Shown one piece after another: positions 10,071 to 21,590 of a stretch of 64,000 nt of DNA (positions within the stretch are counted from its first letter, which is position 1; every line of letters begins with the position of its first letter). This stretch comes from Megascapheus bottae. Lineage: Eukaryota > Chordata > Mammalia > Rodentia > Geomyidae. The translations under genes were made by a program, and so were the position numbers. Under the pieces are notes generated by a model. That model was not told the DNA's origin. It ran no database searches and worked only from the letters and a program-made list of their open reading frames with translations. Location of the stretch: positions 5,043,518 to 5,107,517 of the forward strand of contig JANJXV010000043.1 of assembly GCA_024803745.1 (NCBI GenBank). The letters run 5' to 3'.

Positions 10071-13000
10071 CTACTGATTATGACGAATGAGGGAAACCAT
10101 TGAGCCTAAGTTCCTTTGAGTCTGGCTTACTTCACTTAATATGACTTTTTCTAAGTCTTTCCATTTAATAACAAATGGGGAGATGTCATTCTTTCTGACA
10201 GAAGCATAGAATTCCATTGTGTACAAATACCACAACTTGTTGATCCACTCATCAACTGAGGGACATCTAGGTTGGTTCCATATCTTTGCTATGGTGAATA
10301 GTGCTGCAATGAACATTGTTGTGCTAGTGGGTTTAGTATGTCCTTGTTTCTGGATGGTTGGGTATATGCCAAGTAGTGGAATTGCTGGGTCATAGGGGAG
10401 TTCTATGTTTAGCCTTGTGAGGCACTGCCACACTGCTTTCCATAGTGGTTGAACGAGTTTGCCCTCCCACCAACAGTGTAGTAGTGATCCCTCCTGGCCA
10501 CATCCCCTCCAGCATCTGTTGTCATTCGTTTTCCTGATCCTGGCCATTCTAACTGGAGTGAGGTGGAATCTTAGAGTTGTTTTGATTTGCATTTCTTTTA
10601 TGACCAGAGATGTTGAGCATTTCTTCACGTGTCTATACGCCATTTTTGTTTCTTCTTCAGAGAAGACTCTCTTTAAGTCTTTGGCCCATTTTTTAATGTG
10701 ATGGTTGTTACTTTGGAGGTTAGTTTTGGAGTGATTCAATTTTTTGAGTTGTTGATATATTTTAGATATGAGGCCTTTGTCCGTTGTTTGCTTGGTGAAG
10801 ATCTTCTCCCACTCTGTAGGCTTCCTGATTAGTTTACTAGCTATGTCCTTTGCCACACAAAAGCTCTGCAGTTTAATGCAGTCCCACTTATCCAGCCTTT
10901 CTCTGATTCTTGGTCCTTATTAAGAAAGTTTCCACCTGTGCTAAAGAGGCCTAGGGTTTCTCCTATTCCTTCCTGTAAAGTTATCAGTGTGTCAGCTTTT
11001 ACCTTCAGGTCTTTGATCCATTTGGAGTTAATTCTAGTGCAAGGTGACAAAGAAGGATCCAGGTTTAGTTTTCTGCAGGTGCTTAAGCAGTTCTACCAGC
11101 ACAAATTGTTGAAGAGGCTGTCTTTCTTCCGTTCTATTTTTTTGGCTCCCTTGTCAAAGATTAGGTGGTCATAGGTCTGTGGTTTAATATCTGGGTCCTC
11201 AGTTCTATTCCATTGGTCTTCAGGCCTGTTCCTGTGCCAGTACCAAGCCGTTTTGAGAATTATAGCTTTGTAATAGAGTCTAAAGTTTGGAATTGAAATT
11301 CCTCCAGTGCTGTTCTTTCTGCTAAGAGGTGTTTTTGCTATACGGGGTCTTTTATTATTCCATATGAAATTTTGGATTGCCTCTTCTATTTCTTTAAAGA
11401 ATGACATTGGGATGTTGATGGGTATTGCATTGAATTTGTAGATAGCTCTTGGCAAGATTGTCATTTTCACAATGTTGATTCTTCCAATCCAGGAGCATGG
11501 GAGGTTTTTCCATTCCCTTAGTTCTGCTTTAATTTCCTTTTTTAGGGTTTTAAAGTTTTCATCAAAAAGGTCCTTTACATTCTTAGTTAAGCTAATTCCT
11601 AGGTACTTTATTTTCTTTGAGGCTATTGTGAAAGGAGTTTCTTTCCTGATTATTGCCCCGTTCCTCTCACTGTTGGCATAAAGGAAGGCAGTTGATTTTT
11701 GAGGGTTAATTTTATAGCCTGCTACTCTTCCAAAGCTTCGAATCAGCTCAAGGAGCTTGGGAGTAGAGTCTATAGGATTCTTTAAATACAGCATCATGTC
11801 ATCTGCAAAGAGGGATAGTTTTATTTCCTCTTTCCCTACTTGGATCCCCTTTATGCTTGCTTCTTGCCTTATTGCACTGGCTAGGAATTCTAGTACTATG
11901 TTAAAGAGGAGTGGAGAGAGTGGGCATCCTTGTCTCGTTCCTGATTTTAGAGGGAATGGCTTTAGATTTTCACCATTAAGTGTAATACTAGCAGTAGGTT
12001 TCTCATACACAGCCTTTATTACATTGAGGAATGTTCCATGGATTCCTAGTTTCTCCAGAGCTTTTAACATAAAGGGGTGTTGGACCTTGTCAAATGCCTT
12101 TTCCGTGTCTACTGAGAGAATCATGTGATTTTTGTCCTTGCTCCTGTTGATGTTTTGAATTATATTAATTGATTTGCGTATGTTGAACCAGCTTTGCCTC
12201 CCTGTGATGAATCCAGTTTGATCATATTGTACAATTTTTTGATGAGTTGTTGTAGACGGTTGGCCAGTATTTTGTTGAGAAGTTTTGCATCGATGTTCAT
12301 CAAAGATATAGGTCTATAGTTCTCTTTCTTTGATGAATCTCTGTCTGGTTTGGGGATGAGGGTTATACTGGCTTCATAGAATGAGTTTGTTAAGGAACCT
12401 TCATTTTCAATTTCGTCAAAGAGCTTGAGGAGTATTGGTATGAGCTCTGCTTTGAAGACCTTACAGAATTCAGCTGTAAATCCATCTGGCCCTGGGCTTT
12501 TCTTAGGTGGAAGTTGTCTAATTGCCATTTCTATTTCAGAGCTTGAAATAGGCCTGTTGAGTTGGCTTAGTTCTTCTTGGTTCAGTGTGGGTATGTTCAA
12601 ATTGGCTAGGAATTCATCCATTTCATCTAGATTCTCAAATTTGTTGGCATAAAGGTTTGAGAAGTATTCCCTCATGATATTCTGGATCTTGGTAAGTTCT
12701 GTCGTGATATTACCATTTTCATCTGCGATTTTGTTTATTTCGATATGCTCTCTTCATTTTTGGTAAGATTTGCTAAGGGCTTGTCAATTTTGTTAATTCT
12801 TTCAAAGAACCAACTCCTTGTTTTGTTGATTCTTTCTATAGTTTATTTGATTCCAAATCATTTAATTCTGCTTTGATTTTAATTATTTGCTTTCTTCTAC
12901 TGGGATTAGGGTAGGTTTGTTGCTCTTTTTCCAGGAGCTTAAGGTGAGACATTAACTTGTTGGTTTGCAATTTTTCCAACTTGTTGTTGTAGACAATCAG

Positions 13001-13880
13001 CGCTATAAATATTCCTCTGAGTACTGCCTTTGCTGTGTCCCAAAGGAGTTGGTGTTTTGTGTACTCCTTACTGTTAAATTTCATAAACTGTTGGATTTCT
13101 GTTCTGATCTCTTCAATGACCCATTGGTGATTCAACAATGTGTTGTTCAGTCTCCATGAGTTACAGGGTTTTCTTTGGTGGAGATGTGTGTTCTGTTCCA
13201 GTTTGATGCCTTTGTGGTCTGAGAGTGTGCATGGAATAATTTCAGTGTTTCTGAATCTGTCCAGGTTTGTTTTATGGCCTAAGATGTGATCTATTTTGGA
13301 AAATGTTCCATGTGCTGGTGAGAAAAACGTATATTGTGTTGTTGCTGGGTGGACTATTCTGCAGATGTCTGTTAGATCTAGTTGGTCTATATAGTTGTTC
13401 AGTTCTAAGGTTTTTCTGTTGAGTTTTTGCCTTGTTGATCTGTCCACAGGTGAGAGTGGTGTGTTAATGTCACCAACAATCACTGTATTTCGATCTATGT
13501 ATGGTTTCAGTGTAAGTAAAGTTTGCTTGATGAAGTTTGGAGCTCCGGGATTGGGTGTGTAAATATTTAGGATTGTTATGTCTTCCTGGAGGAAAGATCC
13601 CTTTAGAAGTATGTAGTAACCTTCTTTGTCTTTTCTTATTAATTTTGTTTTGAAGTCTATTTTATCTGATATGAGGATGGCAACTCCAGCCTGTTTATGG
13701 TGGCCGTTAGCTTGATAGAGTTTATTCCAACCTCTCACTTTCAAAACATGATTATTTTTTGGGTAAGATGTGTCTCTTGAAGACAGCAGAATGATGGCTC
13801 TTGCTTTTTGATCCAACTAGACACCCTATGCCGTTTAACTGGAGAGTTAAGTCCATTGATATTGGGAGTTAGGATTGAGA
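10071..13880 (-). pseudogene. LINE-1 ORF2 (endonuclease/reverse transcriptase), broken
   Basis: ORF2p normally nicks target DNA with an N-terminal APE-like endonuclease and reverse transcribes the LINE RNA from the nick. Here the endonuclease region (to about 13000) shows NYIDQLDLTDICR and the terminal SDHKGIK motif. The RT region shows [21 protein letters not shown] and an intact FADD catalytic motif near 11795-11806. The C-terminal cysteine-rich end is [17 protein letters not shown]. The frame is broken near 13755, between 12836 and 12675, near 12130-12160, and between 11093 and 10856. The stop is at 10071. It starts about 70 nt after ORF1 ends. Confidence 0.93.
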
Positions 13881-13950
13881 GATATTTATTAGGTCCTACC
13901 ATTTTTAAAAGCTTTTATTTGGGCCTGTGTCTTGACAGTTCTTGTGGTCC

Positions 13951-15065
13951 TTAGATGGTATGCTGTTTAGGTGCCATTTCTTTCCCTATATTGCATTTAT
14001 TTTGGTTTTGTATGTATACAACATCTTTCAGAATTCTCTGTAGTGCTGGTTTTGTTGCGACATATTGTTGCAGCTTTTCCCTGGTATGGAATGTTTTTAT
14101 TGTTCCCTCAGTTATGAAAGAGAGCTCGGCTGGGTACAGGATTCTTGGTTGGTAGTTATTTGACTTAAGGGCATGACATATATGCTTCCAGTCCCTTCTT
14201 GCTTGCATGGTCTCTGCTGAGTAATATGGGGTTATTCTGATTGGTTTTCCTTTATAGGTTACTGAACCATTTTCCCTGCATGCCTTTCGGATCCTTTTTT
14301 TGGTTTCTATTGATCCAGTTAGGATTACGATGTGGCGGTGGGACGTTCTTTTCTGGTCAGGTCTGTTTGGGGTTATAAAGGTTCTTGTATCTGGATGGGT
14401 CTGCCCTTCTGGATATTTGGGAACTTCTGTGAGATGATTCCCTGAAGTATATTTCCAATACCATTGACCTCTTTCTCCACGCCCTCCTCAATACCAATTA
14501 GCCTTAAATTAGGCTTCCTAATTGTATCTTGGACCTCCTGAAGTGCTCTCTCATTTTTCCTAGATTTGGATTGACTCATTTTCTGTTCTTTCTCTATAAT
14601 AACTAAATTATCTTCAGCCCCGGAAATTCTCTCCTCTGCATTGTCTAACCTGCTATCAAAGCTATCTATTTTATTTTTCATCTCCCTTGCTACTAATTGC
14701 TCATTTTTGATGCCTTGCATCTCTTCTTTTAGATCATGTATGGATTTCTTTAGCTCCTTGATTTCCATTTGAGTGGTTAGCTCAGTAGCTTTATTTTCTT
14801 TGAACATTTGCTGGAGTTCAGTTACCTTTTTATTTGTGGATTCTATGAATTCATCCATCTTTCATTGAAAAACCTGTATTATGCCCTCCTTTATGGCTTC
14901 TTCTTTTTCACTTATCACCTTGTTTATGGTTTCCTTTTGTTCAGCTATGACTTCCTCCCTTATCTCTTTCTTTATATTTTCACATTTTTCATTAATGATG
15001 GTTATCAATTGCATTTGTAAAGCGCTTGGAAGACTCTCCTCTAGGGTTGTCAGTGACTGTTCCAT
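13951..15065 (-). pseudogene. LINE-1 ORF1 (RNA-binding protein), broken
   Basis: ORF1p is the trimeric RNA-binding chaperone of the LINE-1 particle. The likely start is the ATG at 15065 (context CCAATGG), giving about 371 codons, a typical ORF1 length. The open frame extends upstream to 15161 without an ATG. The first half is Glu/Lys-rich and coiled-coil-like (KCENIKKEIREEV...). The last part (MQARRDWKHICHALK ... YPAELSFITEGTIKTFHTRE) matches the ORF1p C-terminal domain. Lesions: TGA at 14862-14864, where the copy at 55.6 kb has AGA, and a single-base deletion near 14370 that shifts frame. Remarkably few defects. Confidence 0.9.
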
Positions 15066-16881
15066 TGGCTGTTTACATTGGGTGGGGGTGGGGGGGATGT
15101 TGTTTCTTGATTTGACATTTTTCTTGAGTTTCTTGTTGTGCTCATTTGAAAATGGGAGCAAGATTAATACTAAACACGATTATAGTTTTTCAGATATAAC
15201 CAACCTAGACCTCCGTAGCTGGCAGACTCTAGATGTTCACAAATTTTGATTGGTGTTATAAATGTTTATTTTTGTGCAGTTACCAACTAGTCTAATAATT
15301 CACTGATAAACGATTTATATCCAAAACAATAAGCCTCTCAATCCAATCTCTATTGTCTTTAAGTCCCTCTGAGCCTAGAGAATAATTAAACACCTAGATA
15401 TACAGTGTTGCTCAACAGCCATCAAGTGTAGATCCATGCAGTATGAGGGTTGAAAGAGGAATAGAGGTCCACAGATAGAAAAATAGGATGAGAGAGGTCA
15501 GGGGGTAAGTAGGTAGCGTATTTGAGTACAAAGTTTGGAAAGTATTAGAATAAAACTTATGTGTTGCTGCACGACTAGCTCTTAGCCCAACCAGTTGCCT
15601 CACAGTGGACCGTGGGATGGATCTGCGAGCTTCCATCTGACCGCGGTTGGCGGAAGTTTTCCTGTGCTGCTTCCAGGGGCGGCCCCAAGCCAAGGGTCTG
15701 GAGATTGAGAGTTTCAGGAGCTCTCAGCAGGACCAGCAGGAGACCCGTCTGTCCCAAGGGCAGGGCCCAGCTGAGGACGTGGGCTCCAAGGGCGGCGCCA
15801 CGCCTTTTTGGTTCTCAGAAGGGGAGCTTGGCTGGTGGTCTGTCCTTCAGATCCCTGCTGTGTTTCCACTACTTTGTCAGAGTCTGTGACTGTGGGGGGG
15901 GGCCCTCAGTGCTGTCTTGCTCAGGATTCCCAGCTGGAGGATGCCCCGCTCAAGTATTGAGGGCAGGCAGACGCAGGCTCCTATTTACCCACACACCCTA
16001 CCCACTGTTCTAAGGCAGGGTCCCAATGCCCTCCACTCTCCAGATCCAGTGGCCTGGGAGAGGAGCCTGGTGGGCGGGTGGGAGCTGGGACAGCTCCGCC
16101 TCCCCTGGTGGGGTGCTGAGTCTTAGGGTCCACCCGCTTGTCAGTCTCCAGTCAATGGCCTGAGGGAGGGGGCTGTTGAGGGAAGGGACAGGATTCTAAA
16201 TTCCTTGCCCCCCTGCTCCCGCCAGTCTTTCTCGGGCAGGGTGTTGGGGTCTGAGTTAAGTTCTATTGCTTGGCACCTGCTCTGCTTTCCCGATGTGTTT
16301 GGGGAAGCGCTGTATTACTCACGCCTCTGCATCCATCTGCGGGTGCTCCAGGGTGGTAGCGAGTCTTTCACTCCCCTTGGGTCTCCGCCACCGCCTGTGT
16401 TCTGCATCTGGGTTCTGCTGCTTGCTGTTCTGGTTCCACGTCTGGGTTCTGCTGCTTCCGCCATTCGATGGCCCGGTTCTGTGCTGGTTTCTGCAGCCGT
16501 TGGGCTCCCAGCCTGGCACCCTCCACTGCCGCCACTTTTCGTGGATTAGAGCCGGTGCCCGCCGCCGCTTTCCACGCATGGAGCTGGCACCCGCTCAAGC
16601 CGCTTTTCGCGGCTTGGTCCGGCGCCAGCTGCCGCTTTTCGGGGCTTTCCGTGGCTTTGGGCGAGAGGTAGGGGAGGGGTCCTCGCCTTCCGAATTCTTT
16701 GAGAAAGTTGGAAGTGAGCTTTATCTGGATTTCTTTTCTGGTTTGAGTCCTTCTCCGTTGCTTTTTGAGTTTGTTGTTGTGGATTTCTTTAGGTAGTTGG
16801 CTCGTGGGACTCCCTGGTTCTCTCTTTTTGTCAGAGAAACCTATGCAGCGTCCCTATTGTCTCGGCGCCATCTTCCTTCTC
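15066..16881 (-). promoter_or_regulatory. LINE-1 5' UTR / internal promoter region
   Basis: About 1.8 kb precede ORF1. The 5'-most part (15600-16881) is GC- and CpG-rich, unlike the AT-rich surroundings, as expected of a LINE-1 internal promoter. The first bases of the element contain AAGATGGCG (minus strand, 16866-16874), a good match to the YY1 site found at the same place in human LINE-1. Plus-strand open frames across 15600-16800 are by-products of the GC content and have no domains. Promoter function is inferred from position and family knowledge. Confidence 0.75.
16866..16874 (-). promoter_or_regulatory. YY1-like motif at LINE-1 5' end
   Basis: AAGATGGCG lies within the first 20 bases of the element. 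YY1 sets the start site in human LINE-1 from an equivalent position. The same motif occurs at 27907-27915 in the internally deleted copy. Confidence 0.6.
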
Positions 16882-17023
16882 TCCATGAGACTCTTATCTC
16901 CAATGAAGCACCAGGAAACCAGAAGTTGAGCTGAGACTCAAGAGGTAGAGTGCTATCCTTGATCTGAAGAGCTCAGGGACAGCCCCCAGGCCCAGAGTTC
17001 AAGCCCCATGGACAAAAAAGAGA
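16882..17023 (+). mobile_element. B1/ID SINE, right part, split by LINE-1
   Basis: This resumes after the LINE-1 with the duplicated TCCATGAGACTCTT, then the linker and the ID-like half through 'cccagagttcaagcccc' and the A-rich end. It completes the element begun at 9545. Confidence 0.93.
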
Positions 17024-18117
17024 AACAGCTTGGTACTGGCACAAGAACAAGCCTGAAGACCAATGGACTAGAACTGAAGACCCAGAAATCAACCCACAGA
17101 CCTATGGTCACCGAATCTTCAATAAGAAGACCAAAAAAGGAGAAATAGGATGGAAGAAAGCCTCCTCAACAAATGGTGCTGACACAATTGCTTAAGCATC
17201 TGTAAACTAAAGTTGGATCCTAATATGTCACCCTGTACCAGAATAAATACCACATGGATCAAAAACCTCAAAGTAAAAGCAAACACTCTGAAAACTCTAC
17301 AGGAAGGAATAGGAGATAAATTAGGGATCCTTGGTTCAGGTCAAAACTTTCTTAATAAAGTTCCAGAAATACAACAAATTAAAGAAGGTTTGGACAAATG
17401 TGACCTAGCAATTCCACTCCTTAGCATTTACCCACTCATCCAGAAACAAGGACATATTAAAGCCACTATTTTGCAGCACTATTTACCATAGCAAAGACAT
17501 GGAACCAAACCAGATGTCTCTCAGTAGATGATAAGGAAGATGCGGTACTTCTACACAATGGAACTCTATGCTGCCATCAGAAAGAATGACATCTCCCCAT
17601 TCACAAGGAAATTGGAAAGACTTGGAAAAAAATCATTTTAAGTGAAGTAAGCTAGACCCAAAGGAACATAGGCTCAATGGTTTCCCTCATTTGTAATAAT
17701 CAACACACACCTAGGACTCTCCTAGCAGAGAATTACAAAAGCTCAAAACCTAAGTACATAATGTCATATAGGATGAAGCTAAATGAAAGGAACTCTAGGA
17801 TATGGAAACAAGAGCTTTATCTTATGTGATTGCTGTTCTTAATGTACTGTTATCCTCTTCTCTTTCGTTGCCCTTTGGTTAATGTCATGTTATTACTGTA
17901 TCTGACTTTGTTACCTGAGATATTGTATATATGTTTATTCGTTTATTTGAAATAGGAAAGGGAGGGGGAAATAAGTGATTGGATGGGGGTGGGGGAGGAA
18001 AATGGGGACAAAAACATGAGAAGGGATATCACTGTGTGAGAAGAAATGCACCTACTATCTGGCAAATGTAACTGTAACACCTCTATATATTACCTCAACA
18101 ATAAAAAATAATAATAA
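17024..18117 (+). mobile_element. Old LINE-1, downstream half of the interrupted element
   Basis: It continues the ORF2 C-terminal region and 3' UTR of the element starting at 8711. It retains only short frames (17213-17491) and has a large internal gap relative to younger copies near 17395. It ends with a G-rich polypurine tract (about 17955-18005) and 'caataaaaaataataataa'. Confidence 0.87.
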
Positions 18118-18311
18118 GTGCCGGGAGTTTGGCCTAGTTGTGGAGTGTTTACCTAGCATGCACAAAGACCCAGGTTCAATTCCTCAATATCACATACCTA
18201 CAAAACGCTGGAAGTGGGGCTGTGACTCACGTGGTGGAGCTCTGTCCTTGAGAAAGCCCAAGGAAAGTACTCAGGCCCTGAGTTCAAGGCCCAGAACTGG
18301 TAAAAAAAAAA
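18118..18311 (+). mobile_element. ID-like dimeric SINE in the LINE-1 tail
   Basis: Head 'gggagtttggcctagt', B-box-like 'ggttcaattcc', second half 'ggctgtgactcacgtgg', and a ten-base A tail. It inserted at the A-rich end of the old LINE-1. Confidence 0.88.
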
Positions 18312-19560
18312 GATTAGGTGGCCATAGGTCTGTGGTTTAATATCTGGGTCCTCAGTTCTATTCCATTGGTCTTCAGGCCTGTTCCTGTGCCAGTACCAAG
18401 CTGTTTTGAGAATTATAGCTCTGTAATAGAGTCTAAAGTTTGGAATTGAAATTCCTCCAGTGCTGTTCTTTCTGCTAAGAGGTGTTTTTGCTATACGTGG
18501 TCTTTTATTATTCCATATGAAATTTTGGATTGCCTCTTCTATTTCTTTAAAGAATGACATTGGGATGTTGATGGGTATTGCATTGAATTTGTAGATAGCT
18601 CTTGGCAAGATTGTCATTTTCATAATGTTGATTCTTCCAATCCAGGAGCATGGGAGGTTTTTCCATTTCCTTAGTTCTGCTTTAATTTCCTTTTTTAGGG
18701 TTTTAAAGTTTTCTTCAAAAAGGTCCTTTACATTCTTAGTTAAGCTAATTCCTGGGTACTTTATTTTCTTTGAGGCTATTGTGAAAGGAGTTTCTTTCCT
18801 GATTATTGCCCCGTTCCTCTCACTGTTGGCATAAAGGAAGGGAGTTGATTTTTGAGGGTTGATTTTATAGCCTGGTACTCTTCCAAAGCTTTGAATCAGT
18901 TCAAGGAGCTTGGGAGTAGAGTCTACAGGATTCTTTAAATACAGAATCATGTCATCTGCAAAGAGGGATAGTTTTATTTCCTCTTTCCCTACTTGGATCC
19001 CCTTTATGCTTGCTTCTTTCCTTATTGCACTGGCTAGGAATTCTAGTACTATGTTAAAGAGGAGTGGAGAGAGTGGGCATCCTTGTCTCGTTCCTGATTT
19101 TAGAGGGAATGGCTATAGATTTTCACCATTAAGTGTAATACTAGCAGTAGGTTTCTCATACACAGCCTTTATTACATTGAGGAATGTTCCATGGATTCCT
19201 AGTTTCTCCAGAGCTTTTAACATAAAGGGGTGTTGGATCTTGTGAAATGCCTTTTCTGATTGTTGTCCTTAATGTACTATGTTGTCTCTCATCCCCTTTG
19301 CTGTCCCTTGGTTATCTCATACTGGTATAGTATCTCACTTTGTTATCTGATATATTGAATTTATTTGTATTTGGATATTTGAAATTTGAGAGGGAACGGG
19401 GGAAAACCAAGACGGGTGGGGGGTGGGGGGGGAGGGAAACGGGTACCAAGACATGTGAAAGGGTATCAATGTATGTGAATTAATGCACCTTCTATCTGGC
19501 AAATATCATGTAACCCTTTTACTAATTACAATAAAAAAATAAAGCAAAAAAAAAATATAT
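18312..19560 (+). mobile_element. LINE-1 with 5' inversion (twin-priming product)
   Basis: The first segment (18312-19256) is ORF2 reverse-transcriptase sequence on the minus strand, including FADD. The second segment (19257-19560) is the LINE-1 3' UTR on the plus strand, ending in a long A/TA tail. The two are joined at 'ccttttc/tgattgttg'. An inverted 5' part fused to a correctly oriented 3' end is the classic outcome of twin priming during LINE-1 insertion. The minus-strand frame 18198-18950 covers the inverted part but runs on into the neighbouring SINE, so it is not a gene. A target duplication could not be fixed because the site is A-rich. Confidence 0.88.
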
Positions 19561-19894
19561 ATATATATAACCAGAATTAAGTATGCACACAACTAAAACT
19601 GGCCTAGGGCTCACTTTAGACTATATATCTAAGACTAAGCAGAATAGCAAAAAGAAAACTAAACTAAGAAGAACAAAAAATATAGGTTCTCCAACTTTTT
19701 TTCACGGGTGGGGGGCATGTTGTTTCTCCTAATATGAGATATAAAATCGCTTACTGGAGTCTCTGCTTTTGTGCTGTGATTGGCTGTCCGTGTAAAACAG
19801 TCACGGGTGGGCGTATGGGGGTGGGGAGGAGAGAATTTATTTCACAGGAGAAGGACTCTGTGGTATTTGGGCCTACCATTCCTTTTCCATTCTG
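19561..19894. other. Unrecognised segment before the tandem array
   Basis: It lies between the LINE-1 tail and the first base I can match to the other array units. A G-rich stretch ('acgggtggggggcatg') and a second 'cacgggtgggcgtatggggg' occur. No family recognised. Confidence 0.4.
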
Positions 19895-20352
19895 TAATCT
19901 ACATGTTACCTCATGGGAACAAAACCGTTTGGAGACTACCAGAAAGACAACAGGACAATTTAGTTAATGAAGAGATCTGATTATAATTCACCTATGGAGA
20001 TGCAAGAAACTTTACATGCGTTTCTGACTCCCTTCTCTGGTTTCAATCTTCATGAAAACTGTAGCCGATCTTCTGAGAAGAAATTGGGGACAAGGGAAAG
20101 CTTTGGTGATAACCCAAAGACAGAACGCGGGTGTCCTGGTAAAGAAAGATGGAATATAAATTCATGACAAGAGTGAGGTAACAAGAAAACTGAGTAAGTA
20201 CCAGGCAAATCCTTGGAATGATGAGATTGGAAAGGGCAGATGCCCTCATCTGCCGGTGAGGTCCCAGGACTTCAAGGAACTTCTCATCCTTACTAAGCTT
20301 ATGCTTTGCCAAGCTCTGATTTCCTTTCTTTCTCTCATTTTCTAGAGCCCAG

Positions 20353-20492
20353 AGCATCTTTCCCCATAAAGTTCATTTCTGGAAAGTCTCTAGCTTTCCT
20401 CCACTCTTTCCCAAGAATCAGACTGTGGGTCAGCTTCTCTGTGTTCAATTATGCAATCATTAACCACCCACAAAAGATATATTGGACACCAG
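20353..20492 (+). other. Candidate 5' non-coding exon of the receptor gene (unit A)
   Basis: A pyrimidine-rich stretch and AG precede a block that is conserved in all four units and ends CACCAG/GTATTG, a good splice donor. It lies 3.5 kb upstream of the receptor coding exon; odorant receptor genes usually have such upstream non-coding exons. No transcript evidence is available, and conservation may simply reflect the duplication. Confidence 0.35.
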
Positions 20493-20658
20493 GTATTGAT
20501 TAGACTTTATTTTTCAGGTAAGTTCACTAAATACTTTGCTGGCATATATGATTTAAGATGTATTGTTTGACCAGGCGGGGTTGGGGGGGGCAAAAAAAAG
20601 ATGTATTCTTTGTTTCCACTTAGTGTCCATAAGAAAATCTACCCCCAATGGTTTTCTT

Positions 20659-20660
<2 letters not shown>

Positions 20661-20715
<55 letters not shown>

Positions 20716-20740
20716 CTTTTCTTTCTTTCTTTCTTTCTTT
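20661..20740. repeat. (TC)n/(TTTC)n simple repeat
   Basis: A pure TC run followed by TTTC units directly abuts the A-tail side (T-rich on this strand) of the minus-strand SINE that follows, so it probably grew from that tail. Confidence 0.95.
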
Positions 20741-20921
20741 GGCAGTCCTGGGGCTTGAAATCAGGACCTGAGCACTGTCCGTGGGCATTTTCCTCAAGAC
20801 TAGTGCTCTACCACATGAGCCACACTTGTGGCTTTTCTATGCATGTGGTACAGAGGAATCAAACCCAGATCTTCCTACATGCTGGACAAGCACTCTACCA
20901 CTAGGCCAAATGCCTAGCCCA
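20741..20921 (-). mobile_element. ID-like dimeric SINE, minus strand
   Basis: Reverse complement of the ID dimer. It reads 'cctggggcttgaaatcagg' at its 3' side and 'ctaccactaggccaaatgcc' at its 5' side. Plus-strand open frames across it are artefacts. Confidence 0.9.
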
Positions 20922-20955
20922 TTATTCATAAGGATAGTACTTAGAAGAATTCTAA

Positions 20956-21185
20956 GTGTGTGTGTGTGTGTGTGTGAAGGGCCTTGAACTCAGTGGCTGT
21001 GCCCTGTTCCTGAACTTTTGTGCTCTAGTATTCCATCTCTGGAACCTCAGCTGTATTTCCAGCTTTTGGGTACTTAATTAGGAATGAGTCTCACAGACTC
21101 CAGCTGGGGCTGGCTTTGACCCTGATTCTCAGATCTCAGCCTCCTGCGTAACTAAGATGGCAGATGTGAGCCACTGACACCCAAC
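20956..21185 (-). mobile_element. B1/ID dimeric SINE, minus strand, with (TG)n tail
   Basis: A short TG run (20956-20976) replaces the tail. The body then shows the reversed ID half ('gggccttgaactcagtggc') and the reversed B1-like half ('cagatctcagcctcctgcgtaa'). Confidence 0.87.
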
Positions 21186-21384
21186 TTCAGTGACTTATTT
21201 TTGCAGTGAATTTTGGTGCTAACCAACATTCTTATGTTCTGTGGGCTTCCATTCCTGAAGTTGTTGCCAACACACTCTCTTATTGTTCTTCAGCAGTTTT
21301 AAATGTCTTGTTTGTTTCTATTTGGTTTTGTCTAGATCTATATGTTAGGATTGTTATATGATTGACAAGCTTGTCTGAGTTATC

Positions 21385-21590
21385 CTGGAAAAGGTGGCAC
21401 TCAGGCTCATATCAATATCTTACACTTGATAGAAAAAGTGGTCTACAAACTAAGCCAAGGCCCCTCCAACTTCTTCTTTTTCCAGGTAGAGTCTTATGCT
21501 TCTAGGCTAACTTTGAGCGACTATCCTCTAACTTTTGAGTATCTAGGATGATAGGGTTTTGTCACCATCCCTACCGTGATCTTAACTTTT
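21385..21590 (-). mobile_element. Strongly diverged B1/ID SINE, minus strand
   Basis: Residual matches ('agagtcttatgcttctagg', 'tgagtatctaggatgatagg') indicate an old copy of the dimer. Confidence 0.55.

Larger units (their letters stand above)
9657..16881 (-). mobile_element. Full-length LINE-1 (5' UTR, ORF1, ORF2, 3' UTR), inactive
   Basis: A 7.2-kb element reads right to left. The 5' end is at 16881, the 5' UTR runs to about 15066, then come ORF1, a short spacer, ORF2, and a 3' UTR ending in a T-run (poly-A on its own strand) at about 9657-9675. It is flanked by perfect 14-bp direct repeats TCCATGAGACTCTT. The 3' UTR carries a polypurine G-rich tract (C-rich on the plus strand, about 9770-9820). 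Both ORFs carry a modest number of lesions, so it is a fairly recent but dead copy. It is the best reference in the window for the family structure. Confidence 0.96.

Noticed and set aside
15612..16796. Several overlapping plus-strand open frames of 70-176 codons
   Set aside because: They lie antisense to the GC-rich LINE-1 5' UTR, overlap each other in different frames and have no domain or homolog that I recognise.
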